Shown here: piece after piece, positions 1 to 12,372 of the stretch
Layout: every line of letters starts with the position of its first letter
Position numbering within the stretch: the stretch's first letter is position 1
Assembly (NCBI GenBank): GCA_023078555.1
Contig: CM041200.1
Coordinates: 8,695,156-8,759,155 of the forward strand
Source of the DNA: Ulva prolifera
Lineage: Eukaryota; Chlorophyta; Ulvophyceae; Ulvales; Ulvaceae
Length of the DNA: 64,000 bases
Direction: 5' to 3'
Notes under the pieces: model-generated
The model's input: the letters and a program-made list of their open reading frames with translations, nothing else
Told to the model about the DNA's origin: nothing
Database searches by the model: none
Translations under genes and position numbers: made by a program

Positions 1-1077
1 CGGCGTGGCAGCAGATGGGGTTCATGCCGCTGGAGGCGCTGGCACTGCCGACAGGCCATTGTCTGCTCCCGGCACGGTCCGGTCATATGGGCGACGTCCT
101 CAGCACGAGTGCCTGTGGGGGGCTGCAGAGCCATCGTTGTGCAGCAGAATGCGCTGGGGCGGTACGACATGCAGCGGGTGGCACGAACATTTGCAGGAGC
201 GTCAGGGGACTGCTGGTTGCAGCACGAGGATTAAGGCAGCGAGGCAGGTGGCACCGCGTGCAACGAATCGGCAAACGTGATTGTGTCGGAGCACCACGTT
301 TATTGGTAACATACTGTGTCGGTGATGCAGCTTGCACTGCCAAGCAGCTGCATCCGTACATCATCACAAGGCGCACATCATGTGACTCAGATGAAGAAAG
401 GCCACAAGCAGGTCACGGCCACGAGGAGCTGATGGCCGAGGTTGGGTCATCCCACCTAATCAGTGACAGAGAAGCAGTTGTGCAGTCAACCAGGCGCGGC
501 TCACACGATGGCAGCCAGTCAGCAAGGGAAGCGGGTATGCGCGGGTGCGACTGGGCACCTCCTTGCATATCCTTCCTGTGTTGATAGATTGGGACAATTA
601 CTGAGCACGGGGTCTGTGGTCAGTATATATGCTTGACCACTGTCGCATCGGGCTGTGGCTTACGAGTCATGAACACAGAGTTCATGTGGACTCAGTGGGC
701 AACTAGGGACTGCAAGTTGGAGACATGTGGTGAGCCTGGGAATGCCAGGCGTGGAAATGCGATGGCAGGTGAAGCCTGCAAATGCGCTGCTGCAGGCACA
801 GCTATTTTTTTTAATCGGAATGCTCGCTACGCTATCAGAATGCTCGCATGTGCAGCATGGCGCCGTGACAGAGCAGGGATATGCAAAGAGCCAGGAGGCC
901 GTGCGCAATGCTTTGGGAAAGGAGGTGGCATTGGTCGTAAAAAGTGTGAGAGAAATCTGGTCGGGCATGAGGAGTGCAAGTGGCATCAGCCCTCTCAGGG
1001 TGAAAGCCAGCAAGGAAGGAGCCAGTGCAGTGCGCCCATGATGTTACAGGCAGGACACAGCTTGAGTGGATGCTTAC

Positions 1078-2175
1078 CTGGAGGGTCAGCGGGCTTGTAT
1101 GCTTTGTGACCAGGAAGTTGAGCAGGTTTGCGAAGAATGCCAGGACACAGTTGCCAGCGATTATCAGGTGGAATCCTGGACGTGTCGCAGCCAGGACATG
1201 AACTTGCTCCAGACTCTGAGGCTCTAGCGCCACTGCTGTGATGATCAGCCAAACAGCGGCCATCGGAGACATGTACAGGAGCAGGCTGAAGCTGTCTAGC
1301 CGCTCTGATGGTTCCGCCATGAGGAGGCCCTGTGCGCATCAGCGTCCGTGAATATGATACATCTCAAGCGCCAGAGTGATTGCATATAAAGGACGCTGCG
1401 GACGTACCTGGAGCACGGACTTGAATCCACGCAAGGCTGTGGCCAGGACACATATGATGAAGCCGAGCATGTTGAAGCTCGGCTCGAATCCCGAAGCAAC
1501 AACGATACCGAGCACCACTGGAACGAGAGCAAGATATGTCGCCATTGATTCTCTCTTACCCATCATGATCAAACCGAGTGCTGCTGTGAACAGCGGGGTC
1601 GTGGCTCCGATTGCCTGGTTGAACGAGACGGGAATATATCTCAAGGAAGCGTTCCCAAGGATGATTGCTATCGTGAAAGCCACTGATAGGACAGCCACCT
1701 GCAGGAAGTCCGGCCGCGTGCAAACCACAGGGGGCCTCAGCAAAACGACTGCTTGTGCGTATGTGTTGCTGCGGTCCTGGGAGTGAGGCATACCTTCGAG
1801 AGCTGCTGCCATGACTTGATCCGCTGATATGGAACAAGCCCTAGAAGAGCCGTCGTGGCTGTTAGAACGGAGCAAGCGAGCATGTGCAGCAGTGTCAGTA
1901 CAACGGGGAATTTGAACCCATAATACGATAGCAGAAATTTATTCAGCAGAATGACGCCGATGTTTGCCAAGTACCTACATGTGAACATTGTCGGTGCATT
2001 CTGGCGCATGTCGCAAGGCCACATAGATCCGCAGGGCAGTTCGAACGTACCAGCCAACAACTATGCTCGCTGTAAACAGAGCCTTGGCTGCCTTGGAATG
2101 CTGCACTTCGCTTCCATTCATCAACTCCATCTCGGCTACTGGGATGTGTTCTTGGCTTGCACGCGGTTTCTCCAT
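1078..2175 (-). CDS. TPT/NST-family sugar-phosphate or nucleotide-sugar transporter, copy 1 (3' end outside window)
   Basis: Four exons read on the minus strand: 2175-2051, 1974-1794, 1698-1408 and 1329-1078, all with GT-AG junctions and compatible phases, giving about 283 residues. The start ATG at 2175 opens a short polar N-terminus that leads into the first membrane segment (VVGWYLANIG, completed across the first intron). Family hallmarks follow: LLNKFLLS, VSFNQAIGATTP, LVPVVLGIVVASG and TSPLTLQ. In land plants these match the NST-KT clade that includes Golgi UDP-arabinofuranose transporters, so a Golgi or ER antiporter of ten membrane helices is likely, though the substrate cannot be read from sequence. 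The expected last exon (NAKG plus final helices) is absent between 1 and 1077 and must lie beyond the window edge, unless the gene is broken. It is a tandem paralogue of the gene at 6101-8440. Confidence 0.85.
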
Positions 2176-4237
2176 GGAAGCAATGCGACGTTGTGGGGCG
2201 GAGACATGATGTACCGACGGCCAGGGCAGCGCTACAGAGAATGATAGCGTCTTGTGGTGCAAATGAAAAACGAGTGAGAACGTGGCTGGAACTCGTGCAA
2301 GAGCGGGCATGCGCATCGGTGCTGCAGTGACAACAGCAGACCGACATAGCACGGATTCGTCGGCAAGGACGCGAGGGGCAGTGCACACAGCCTGTCATAC
2401 ATATGCATGAGAGCATCAACCATAAATGGCTTCTGCGCCCGATTTCCAACAGTGCTCACGTGCATGCCCTCCTTCACGTTTCACGAATTACGCATGGTGG
2501 TGAGCACGCGCGCAGCTGCCAGCATTGGCAGAGCTGCCACCATGCAGCCTCTCCAGGCGTACATGCGCGCATGCAAGGCAAGCCACTGGCCAACAAGACA
2601 GTCCGATTCATTCTACAGTACTAGTGCTTGCCAGCGGTGTCGGCCTACCCCCGCAATATGCTGCTCCTGGCGCCGGCCATGCGTTGAATGCTACCATGAG
2701 TCGGCGACAAGCATTTATGATTGATGTCCAGGAACGAAGCTGGGGCTGGGGCCGTTGGCTACGCCGAGGCCTCGTGAACATGCACATCATTGTCCTTGTA
2801 ACACATCATATCGAGGCACAGCTTTTACCACTGTTCCAGCAGTATCCATTTATAGGCGTTTCCTCTCCACCGCGTTCACGGGCATGCGCCTTGCATATGA
2901 GGTCGCACGTTTGTAGACCTGTGCTCCCGCGACGTGGCCGTGCTGATGCACTGGCAGATGTGCACAGCTGGAGAGCTAGCTGGAGGCGAGCGTGCGCAGG
3001 TGGCAGCTGATTGCGGAGCAGGGCAGATGGTTTTATCACTCTGACGTCAAGGTCAGATCCAGAGTCAGAGGAACAGGTAGCATGGCAGCGCAGGCAACTT
3101 TCGAAAACAGCGTGTGCGCCACGTGCGCCACGTACGTGGCCACAGCCACAAGGCCCGCCGCATGACACATCTGTCATGTAAATATGATTAGATGTCAGTG
3201 CAGAACTGTACAAATCCCGGGTGCGTCTACGTCTGCCAGACCGGCGGGCGCATGGTCCAATTGCAGCCTTCAGTAGATTCATAGCTATGGTCCTAAACAG
3301 CTGAAGCCGCGCGTGTTTTGGCCAGCAGCTTTGGTGCACTACCCACAACTGTCATCATGTCGTTGTACGGTTTTGAGCAGGCCGGCAGCTGCAGGGTTCC
3401 CGGGCAGCGATCGATCGGCGTCGATGATAATCATAAGGTGACTGCGCGTGCCACGTGTCACGGCATGCCACTGCCACCCCTTGCGGGCCGCCTTTTGTAA
3501 CATCTCGCAAGAGGCGCTCTGCGGGACTTCGGTGCAAGCTATGCCGCACTCAGCTTGAGGCTCGCTCACCGCGGCGCCCATGTTGTGGTGGAACGTGCGA
3601 CTTTCAGCAGACCGGCGCCGGACGTCTTAGAGGCGTCTTGAGCTTAGATAGTGGCAGCGGCACAGATATCTGTCGATGTCGTCATGTCGAAAAGCGGTTG
3701 AGGGCGTAGGCAGCAATTCGTCACTTACAAGAACTCGGGCCATTGTATCGCAGAGCACCGGAGTGGCCTAGGCCTGCTCAAATCAACATATCTTGCGATA
3801 CAGCAGCAACCAGCCTTCATGCGATTTTCTCAAGGAACAATCGCCAGGCCTGGAAAGCAAGTGCTGCTCCTGCAGAGGAGTTGGCACCATACAACACCAC
3901 ACGGCTTGGGCCGGCGAGGTGCAGTACTAATCGATCATCCGCGGTGATGATGGCTTGGTGCAGAAATGACGCTTGGGGGCCTGCACGGTCAGAACGTTCA
4001 AGTTGCCGCGGGATTGAGCCTTTATAATCCCGTGACAACGGTGCCGGCTATGAAATCATTGGCTGTTTGACCGGTGACAGCGGCTAGCTGATGACGCCGC
4101 CGTGGCTCAAGCTGCGTGCATGCATGTTCACGTCGACATCCGGATCGGTGAAAGGCGCATATCGTGATGCGAACGCTGTGGTGTTGCACGTAGTGAGCTA
4201 GACGGGCTTTTTTATTAGTGGTGTGACGCGTGGTGCC
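2176..4237. other. Spacer upstream of transporter copy 1
   Basis: No exon with convincing protein sense and splice sites was found on either strand. The short frames here overlap one another and carry no recognisable domain. The 5' UTR and promoter of transporter copy 1 must lie just above 2175, but I see no defined promoter element. Confidence 0.5.
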
Positions 4238-4291
4238 GTCTCCCAGTGTCTGCGCGCGAGGGATATCCCTCGCGCGCAGACACTGGGAGAC
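4238..4291. repeat. Perfect 54-bp palindrome
   Basis: The sequence from 4238 to 4291 is its own reverse complement with no mismatch and no spacer; the centre is GATATC at 4262-4267. As single-stranded DNA or RNA it would form a 27-bp stem with no unpaired loop. It lies in the spacer between the two tandem transporter genes and is followed six bases later by a second, shorter inverted repeat. Confidence 0.97.
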
Positions 4292-4296
4292 ATGCT

Positions 4297-4328
4297 CTGC
4301 ATTTGCACGCACATGCGTGCAAATGCAG
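4297..4328. repeat. 32-bp inverted repeat next to the palindrome
   Basis: Two 15-base arms (4297-4311 and 4314-4328) pair perfectly around a two-base spacer (CA). A further small GC-rich hairpin (GCGCTC / GAGCGC) follows at about 4328-4345. Together with 4238-4291 this forms a cluster of three adjacent hairpins. Confidence 0.93.
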
Positions 4329-4345
4329 CGCTCGTGCGAGAGCGC

Positions 4346-6100
4346 AGCATAACGAAGGTATAGATCCAAGCGGATGTGTATACGCGATCAACGGATATCC
4401 AGCAATTCCCTTCCTCGCGAGGTGGCCTCGGCTTTCGACTTTCGAGTGCGCCCAGAACAAAAACCAGCTGCGCAAGTGCAAGGCCACATTGTCTACCGAA
4501 TTGTGCAAACACATCTTACGCATATTCCAAAACAAGTTGACGGATAGCGTATCAGTGAAACGCCTGAAATGACTGACTGAACACAGGGCTGACGACCGAA
4601 ATGCCAAAAGTTGACGATCAGCGTCGTTTTGGCACACAACGATCCACAGCAACAGAGCATAGTGTTCAGTGTGGCATTAAACCTTCCGACGCTGATAGTT
4701 TGCGATCTCGGCTTGCTTTACAAGTGTGTGACTTGGATGTGAGGCAGCGCGCGGTGGCATGGCACGCAGGACGCATATCGCTAGTCAGAAACGACACAAA
4801 AGCGTATCCACATATGATTTGTGAGCGTACTTGTCGGTACCGGTGCGGTGAGCCACCTGCTGGCTCGTGTGTCAATTGGAGTATATGGAAGTGCCTGATG
4901 CCTCATGAGGGCACCACAATATGCAATATTGACTGGCCTGATACTTAAGTTGTGATTCGGCTCATCGGTGTCTGCAATGGATACATAAGTACACAACAGC
5001 CGTTGCCCATTACGTATTACCAGCCTGGTAGTGATTTTGGAAGATGTGTATCTCTGGGGGATACGTAACCTGGCAGATGGGGGCACACCCCAAGATTGCC
5101 TTGATTCCAGGTTGCCGTGCAGCTGCTGGTGCATGCTGAAATAGCCATTCAACTTCAGTGTCGGTGCAGCCGCAGCCAGACACTCGCACTTCAACTGCAT
5201 CTGGTGTTGCAGGAGCATGCACATGGAGGTCATTTTCCACTTCAGCATGTCCAATGCATTCAGAGCAGGCTCAGTCCAAGAAGCTGCAAAACGCACTCAG
5301 CTGTTTACAGGTGCCCTTGTGGCTAGGAAGCCCATGACAGGAGCACACCGCCGCCCTGCATCACATTGCTGGGAACCACAGCAGTGGAATTGCCCAGACT
5401 GCATCAGGCATCTGCAGTTTAGATCCACACACGCCCATGCCAGGTGATCGTTGTCAAGGCGTCCTCCATCACTGCTGCTGGCACTGCACAGTACATGCAA
5501 CATACCGAATACTGAGTTCCACTTCCAGGATCCACAACGGGTAAGCTGTGGCACAGAGAGGGCACCGATAGCAGGTGCCAGTCCGTCCCATATACACAGG
5601 CGTCACACATGTCAGTAGCGGCGAGTCGTCGGGCCCCATCACATAGCTGTAGGAACACAATCACAGCATGTACAGCTGCAATACCGCAGCTGTTCGCACA
5701 TGGGCGCCGCTGCAACAGCGTAGCCCAAAGAGAGGCACACAGCACGCGCCACATCGACAGTTGCGATTGGTGCACCAAAAACAGAAACGAGGTCCAACAA
5801 CAATATGCGCAGCGAGCCAACTCCGCGGGCTACCGTTCCCTCCAGTCCGCCCTCCCTCATGGAGTGGCCAGTGCTGTGCAGCCTCAATGGCCGGGACATC
5901 GAGGCCGCCATTTGCTCGCACGATCGCGCCGAAGCACAGCCAGTAGCACAGTTGAAATCCAATTCAAGCCATGGGTCAGCAGCATCCCGCAACCAAGCAT
6001 CAGCATCAGCCCCGACAGCATCCCCCAACCAGATGCCCCAGCAGGGCCAGGGCCAACTGGGGCAGTCCGGCGGCTGCGTGTCGGGTGCCGGCCCCCCACG
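4346..6100. other. Spacer downstream of transporter copy 2
   Basis: This is the 3' side of the minus-strand transporter gene that stops at 6101. Open frames occur on both strands between 5400 and 6100, but they mirror one another and none has a recognisable domain or a convincing splice context. I see no gene here. Confidence 0.45.
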
Positions 6101-8440
6101 TCAACCGCCGGCACATTCATGCCCCGGCAGCAGCGGAACGTGCACGTAGCTCTCGCAGCGCACAGCCTCCTGCCAGCCCGGCACCACCACACCCACCGCC
6201 ACGCTGTCACAGGATCCAGAGGTGCTGCGGCAGGTGCAGGCGTGGCCTGGGTGTGTGCAGCGGCCACACGTGGTAGGCACGCGAGACGGGACTGGCTCGT
6301 TGGATGGCCCACACGGGGCGCCGGTGCCGCTGCCCGTGAGCGGGCGAGTGCGGGCACGCTTGCGGCGGCGCGATGAGCGCGCCTTGGTGACGCTGTAAGC
6401 CACCGCGCCCGCGACGACGGCGGCGTAGCCGGCGCAGTTCCGCCAGGGCATGGAGTCGTGGAAAAGTGCGACTGAGAGCGCCGCGACAAGGATGCCTTTG
6501 GCGTTGGCCAGCACCTGCGGCGGAGTGCGCTGAGTCAGAGGCACAGCGCTCGAGCAGAGTGGAGGCAGCACTGCAGTGAGGGAGTTGATGAGACATGACA
6601 GGCATGTCTCAAATGACTAGGACGCAGCAGGGGCAGCTTGAGCGGTGGAGAAGAGATGGCCACAACTTTCCCATGCACGATTTATGTGGAATTTGATGAC
6701 AAAGGGGTGAGGCTTGTGGGAATACGGCACAGCGGTGGGGTTGCTAACATGTGCATGATTCAGCATGTGTGGCTCAACTGACTTATAGATGGACAGTGGA
6801 CACGCTTGTGACGCACAGCTCATATCTGTGTGGTTGACTTACCCTCAATTGACTTGCACTCACAGGGTGCACACGGACAATCAAAAGCAGAGCAATGTAA
6901 GCTGGTTTGGCACACACACCTCCAAGGACAATGGGCTTGTCATGGCAGTGACGCACAAGGCCAGCAGATTACATGCGACGGCAGAGCCACAGTTGATGAG
7001 CATGATCAGCAAGAATGCTTGCTCGTTGCGGGCGAGAGACACGATGACCAAGAGGCTGCGAGGCTCCCAGAACGCGGTAGCTGCAAGCAGCCATAGGGAC
7101 ATGAGTGGCATTGTGTGAAAAAGCAGGCTGAAACTGTCCAGGCTCTCCTGCTGGTCGAACAAGAGCAGGCCCTGCACGGTGAGACATGTGAGCACCTGGC
7201 CACTCGCTGATGGCTACAGCGCTGCAGTGCGGACTCAGACTCTGTCTGCAAGACGAAGCATGTGTTTTCTAACAACGACTGCGAACAACGGTCGGAAGAG
7301 TGACCCAATTGCATATCAATGCATGTCACCAGTAAGGCCTTGCTCTCTGTGTGGTGCAGGCATGCAACGAAGTCCAACCCTTGAGGGTGCGTAGCAGCAG
7401 AATTATGGTATCGGGAATTGGTGGCTTGGCCAAACCATGTGAGACATGATGGACTAGATGGCTAGGTATCCACAGGTGCAGAATTGCCAAAAGTCTTAAC
7501 CATATGGACCTAGAGGCCATGCAACACCGAGAGCACAACTGCGTGATGACACGTTGGCTAATTGATGCGTGCACGATGCCCCGGGCCAGCTGTAGTGACA
7601 GGAACATAGGGCATCGGATGACTGTGCTAGCTCAGAGGTATACCCAACATGTCACTGGTTGGCCACAGTGACGTGCATGCAACAGTAATTAAATGCACAC
7701 ACGTCCCGCACCACCATCACAAGTGAACTTTGCGGTTGTGCCCCTCTCCTTTCAAAATTCTTTGAAACTTGCAGTGCACCTCCAATCGCCTTGCTGAGCA
7801 GATTTCATGCAGCAGGGTGGCCCGAAGGCGAACAGAGAGCATAATAAACTGCAGCACACACCTGGATGGCATTTTTGCAGCCCTGGAGGCTGACAGCAAA
7901 GATGCACAAGGCAATGCCGACCCAGCTGACACCAGGCTCGACATCACAAGCAACCATGATGCCTGCAGTGACCGGAATCAGAGTCAAGTAAGTGCATAGA
8001 GACTCCACCGTTCCAGCAATGAGAAAGCTGAACACCGCTGTAGACAACGTCGCGGTTGCTGTTATTTCTTCGATTAGAGACAATGGAATGTAGCGGAAAG
8101 ATACAAAGCAAAGCGCGAGTTGGGCAGCACCAATCGTCGACAGCATAGAAATCTGCACATGACCGTAGTGTCATGGGTGCCACTCAATGAATTCTTCAAC
8201 GTGCATTCGGCAGAACATGAATAGGGGTTTCGCTGAGATGGCAGCGGGCTATAACTTGCCTTTAATCGCAGATTCCATGACTGCACTGGTGTTACTTTGC
8301 AAGCTCCAGTCGCTGTTACGACAAAACTGAACAGAGCAGAAGATGCCGTGTGTAGTAGCGCCAGCATTACTGGCTGCTGGAAGCTATAGTTTGAAAGTAG
8401 GAACTTGTTGACCACCACCACACATGAATACATCATGTAC
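6101..8440 (-). CDS. TPT/NST-family transporter, copy 2 (first exon not located)
   Basis: Exons on the minus strand are 8440-8260, 8152-7862, 7171-6920 and 6514-6101. The first three are 181, 291 and 252 nt long, exactly the lengths of the matching exons in the copy at 1078-2175, so the two genes are tandem duplicates. The protein has VVNKFLLSNYSF, SFRYIPLSLIEEIT, LTLIPVTAGIMVA and LDSFSLLFHTMP, and then a last exon starting VLANAKG with two more helices. A basic tail (SSRRRKRART) of roughly 90 further residues runs to the TGA at 6101-6103. The sequence has diverged from copy 1: the usual FNQAIGAT motif is replaced by IEEITATAT, so the substrate pocket may differ. The intron after 8260 uses a GC donor (AAG|GCAAGT). 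The exon holding the start codon lies above 8440 but was not identified. Confidence 0.85.
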
Positions 8441-9360
8441 CTACGGCATCATTTCCTGTCACTTGGTTGGGGTCATGACGCACGAGGTAATAATTAACGC
8501 GCACAAACAACAACACCACTCAGCGAAAACATCAGAAAGCGAGTATGGCAGAGCGGACCATGCCGCGATGGTGGCACAAGCGGGGACCGATAGGTGCATT
8601 CCGATGCAGAGCTCTATCAATTAGAACGTCGCCGAGCCTTGAACTTCAGCTAGAGTGCGGCATCGACATCTAAATTCCCTCAGCCAACAGAAATTCCTCC
8701 CAGACGTTTCAGCTGTAGAGCGTGTACCATATGTTGGACACTGACCGGACACAGATCTAGCACAGCGATGTAACGCAGCAGTCCTGCCAGTCCGGCACAG
8801 GCACTGCTTCATAGTTCATTCTGCGCCCTGCAGGGATGGCCTCGCGAATTGTCGGAGCAGGACTGCCGAGATAGCTGCGTTGTAGTGCGCTGATATCTGC
8901 ATACAGGCCATGTCCTTGATACCATCATCCGCTCAATGCACAATCCCGAGCTGCAGTGACTTACGGTCTTGTTAGTCACTCTCGGGGTCGATGATGTCGC
9001 TGTGACTTCACGGCCGTGCTCAAGCAATGCAGCTACATGTAGCACGTGTGCATGCATCTTGCCGTCTGGAAGACGTGACAGTTCTGTGTGTATGCCCCAT
9101 ATCACTACGGCCCTGATACACTCTCTACGACACTTCGTCTGGAAACGTATTCCCGCCACGCTGGATGCGGATGCTGTATGTGGATGCTGCATGGCGTTCT
9201 GAGCCCCACCTGAGGTCCACGCAAATAGTGCTTGCAACAATGCAGATAGGACCGCAATAGTGTGTGTCACGCACCCCTGTGGACGATGTATGTACATTAC
9301 ATGAAAATCATTTCATGAGGCCAAATTCATATTTCTCACTCCATGTGAGCCCAGCGAAAC
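8441..9360. other. Spacer probably holding the first exon of transporter copy 2
   Basis: By analogy with copy 1, a short first exon of about 125 nt ending in a tryptophan-codon split should lie here on the minus strand. I could not pick it out. Nothing else is recognisable. Confidence 0.4.
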
Positions 9361-10285
9361 TTAGACCCACTGGATCGGTGTGTCCAGTGGGAATTTCAAG
9401 AACCAAAATATTGCCAATGCAATGAACGACCCGGTCTTGGGCAGGTCTTGCAGCTTGTCTGCCATGATGAAGCTGACAAGGAGGGGCGGGCCCATCCAGA
9501 TCATCTTGGCAGGGGTCACTGCATAATAGATCGCCCAAAGGAAAACAGATTTGGAGACCTTGAATATGTGTGTCCAAACTTCCGTCTCGGGACGCTGCTC
9601 ATTCGACCACTTCCATGCTCGCTCAGTTTCATCGAGGCAAAAACTATTGTAAATCATCGAGAGCTTGTACAATTGCATGTGAACGGTCAACATCAGGATC
9701 TGGATTGGAAAGAAGATGCACATCAGGACGCCCCACAGCTTGTACAGCACCTTCCCCGCAGGTGTGCTCCTGCAAGCAAACGTTCAGATGTTCCCGTGCA
9801 GGCATATGGCATCAAAGGGTGGCACCAATGATGATTGATTGGCGATCATCGATGTACGAAGGTGAAGCATGTGAGACGGACCAACAGCATGCTCCCCATG
9901 TGCTTTGCGTGCATATCCAGAAGTGGCAACACCCACCCCATGACAAGAACAAATCTACCCGACTTGAATGAGCAGGTTGCCAGCGTGTTGTTGAACATGA
10001 CCGGTCGAGTGACACGTACAATCGAGCAATCAATGGTCACAGGAGGCCATACATGAACGATTTGGAGAAGCGCTTCAGTGCCTGCTTCCGATTTCTTCGA
10101 GCAACACGCCATGATTTTTCAAGCTTCTGACTAGCTGCGGGATTCTTCAGCAAAGTTAGGAATGATTGCCACAGGCCTATGGCTTTCTGGCCTGTGGACT
10201 GCTCGACAGGAGACTGTCGTGGGGGAGTTTGGCCAGCTGATTCCGCAGAACAACGAATGATGCGTAATTTATGGACATAGGCCAC
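9361..10285 (-). CDS. Unrecognised small membrane protein, 3' part
   Basis: Two minus-strand exons are well supported. One ends at 10053 (its 5' limit is uncertain, drawn at 10285) and the last runs 9769-9361 to a TAA. They join in phase across a GTATGG...TTGCAG intron to read KSFMSTPAGKVLYKLW. The first exon is strongly basic (RVARRNRKQALKRF), and the last carries three or four hydrophobic stretches separated by a polar, Trp/Glu-rich loop, ending at PIQWV. No domain was recognised. The basic segment ahead of several membrane helices would fit an organelle membrane protein, but that is inference. The start codon and further upstream exons were not found; a frame at about 10190-10320 may hold one. 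Confidence 0.55.
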
Positions 10286-12372
10286 TGCAAAAGCTTGTCT
10301 TGGTCAGCTTGGAGATGCAGATCGCATGGACAGCCACACGGCAAGCTGTACGTTGCAAACAGCGTGTACATCGCCGTATAGCGCCCAACCAAGTGCATTT
10401 TGTGATCCAGTCTAACACTGTTGATTGACACGCATGAAATCAGATACGCACCGCGGTGACACGCAGCAACCCTTAGATGTGCTCCGCAGCATGCAGCAGC
10501 CATGTCGCTCGGTTGCACTTGCTGGCTATGTTCACAAGAACATCAGAGCCTATAAGGACTGATTCGTTTTACATATATTCATTGACGCCGACGCATGAGC
10601 ATATTCGCATAGCGCTTGCTGCGGTAGGCAGCAACGCGACAGGTAAACAAGCAGTATGTGTGCTGCCAAGTACAAGTATACGCCACGCCTGAAGTTGCCG
10701 AGTCTAGATGATCATACCCGGAGTCATTCAAGCGGATCTTGCGTCCGTTGAAACTTGTTTGTTGCGTCATTTCAGCGCCGGAGCTCCGAATCAAGAAGGG
10801 GACAACAGCGCAGAGCTCGACCTGTCGAGGGCGTTCTGCACGAGCTGACCTGTCAACCACAGCAGTTTGATCACCACTCGCGAGGCAACATGCACCAAGC
10901 GGTGGCCAATGTTGAGGCACACAATGCCGCAGATTTATGTTCAGATGGCAGCATGGCTATCTTGTTCATTCCAGAGTGTGTTGGTGCAGACTTCTTCGTG
11001 AACACAATGGCCCACTTCAAGGATCGTGCCAAAGAGCTTGCCAATGCAGCATGCGAGAGGCCTGGGCACGTTTGAGATGTAACCAGTGCCCCTGCTGCAA
11101 TATATAGCGATGATCAAGACATTCCGACGGCAACCATCTCCCATGGCCAGAGCCTGCTATCAAGTGGCTGCCACATGAGGCAGGAGCATGCACATACGCT
11201 TGCATCAGCAGAGCTGCTGGACATATCCACGTAAGTGCCCATCAGCTATAGCACATTCGTGCCAAGTCCAGGCTAGGCATGACCTACACTTGTGCGCAGG
11301 TACAATTCACAATAGCAGGTCATACATGGGTGAGTGATGCTGGGAGGGCCACGCAGAAACTCATGTGTTGGATACAACACATCACCGTGGTGTTGTTGCA
11401 AATCAAAGTCTGCTGAAAATAGTGCGAGCAAATTTCCCCACTGGATCAGGCAGCTGCATGCAGCAACAGTACGCGCCACAGGTATCGCACCGAAGCCATG
11501 TCTACGCAGGAAAGGCCCATAGCTTGCTTTCATACACACCAAAGAAATTGCCCGACAGAGGGACGTACTCGTACCGAGGCTGGATCTAATGGCATTTGGA
11601 CACTGCCTCGCAAGGCATCGTGCGTGGTGTCGCGCAACGCCGGTTTGATAGCGGAATGGCTGTGGCGTTGCAGAGGACTATGATCGTAGGTTTGTGACAG
11701 TTTGCACCATGGGGAAAGACTTTGCCCCCGATGCACGCTGTCTTGGAGGGGCCAGTCGGATCCGGGAGGAATGGTGCAACATGTCGCGTAAAATTGCTTG
11801 CGCTCAGCCACAGGTGGGGTCCTGGATCATTCACCATCAGTTCTGTCATCGCACATAGTTATGATCGTAGTGCTCAGCAGATTCAAACAAGATTTCACGA
11901 GCCAGCACGAGTGACGCCAAGTTCGTCTCAGGACTTGCATTGGGAATGTGGGTCCAGAACGGTGCGAACACTTCTCGTGGACTGTTGCATCCTGTCGTGG
12001 CTGCCATTCACTGGATGATAAGCTGAACGTGAGCGCGCCTGCATCAAACACAATGAAACCATGGCCTCCAGAGACCAAACTCAGCTGCAACAAGAGCAAG
12101 GCCCACTAGTGCACCATCGAATAGCGTGAACGGTGCTGCAAGGTTGTCTCAAAACCGGTAAGTCGACAGCTAGACACAGTTCATCAACCTGCATCCATAA
12201 GGCTGAGTTCAGAACCTGCATGCTGATGCGGACTGTGAGGATGCTGGGGCACCAGCGCATCCATCTCTTGAACCATCTCTTGGAATGGCACGGATCAATG
12301 ACCTGAAAGTCGCCTATGATACAGGGCACTCCGCAGAGCTGCAGTTGGCGGGCCATTTGAACGGCACATCAG
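10286..12372. other. Spacer or introns; no firm gene
   Basis: A plus-strand frame at about 10900-11070 (with VGADFFVNTMAHF) could be an exon of the plus-strand gene that follows, but no splice partner was confirmed. The remaining frames are short and overlap on both strands. Confidence 0.35.

Noticed and set aside
15-584. 189-codon plus-strand frame at the window edge
   Set aside because: Cys/Arg/His-rich without a domain or splice context; the composition is that of a chance frame in GC-rich DNA.
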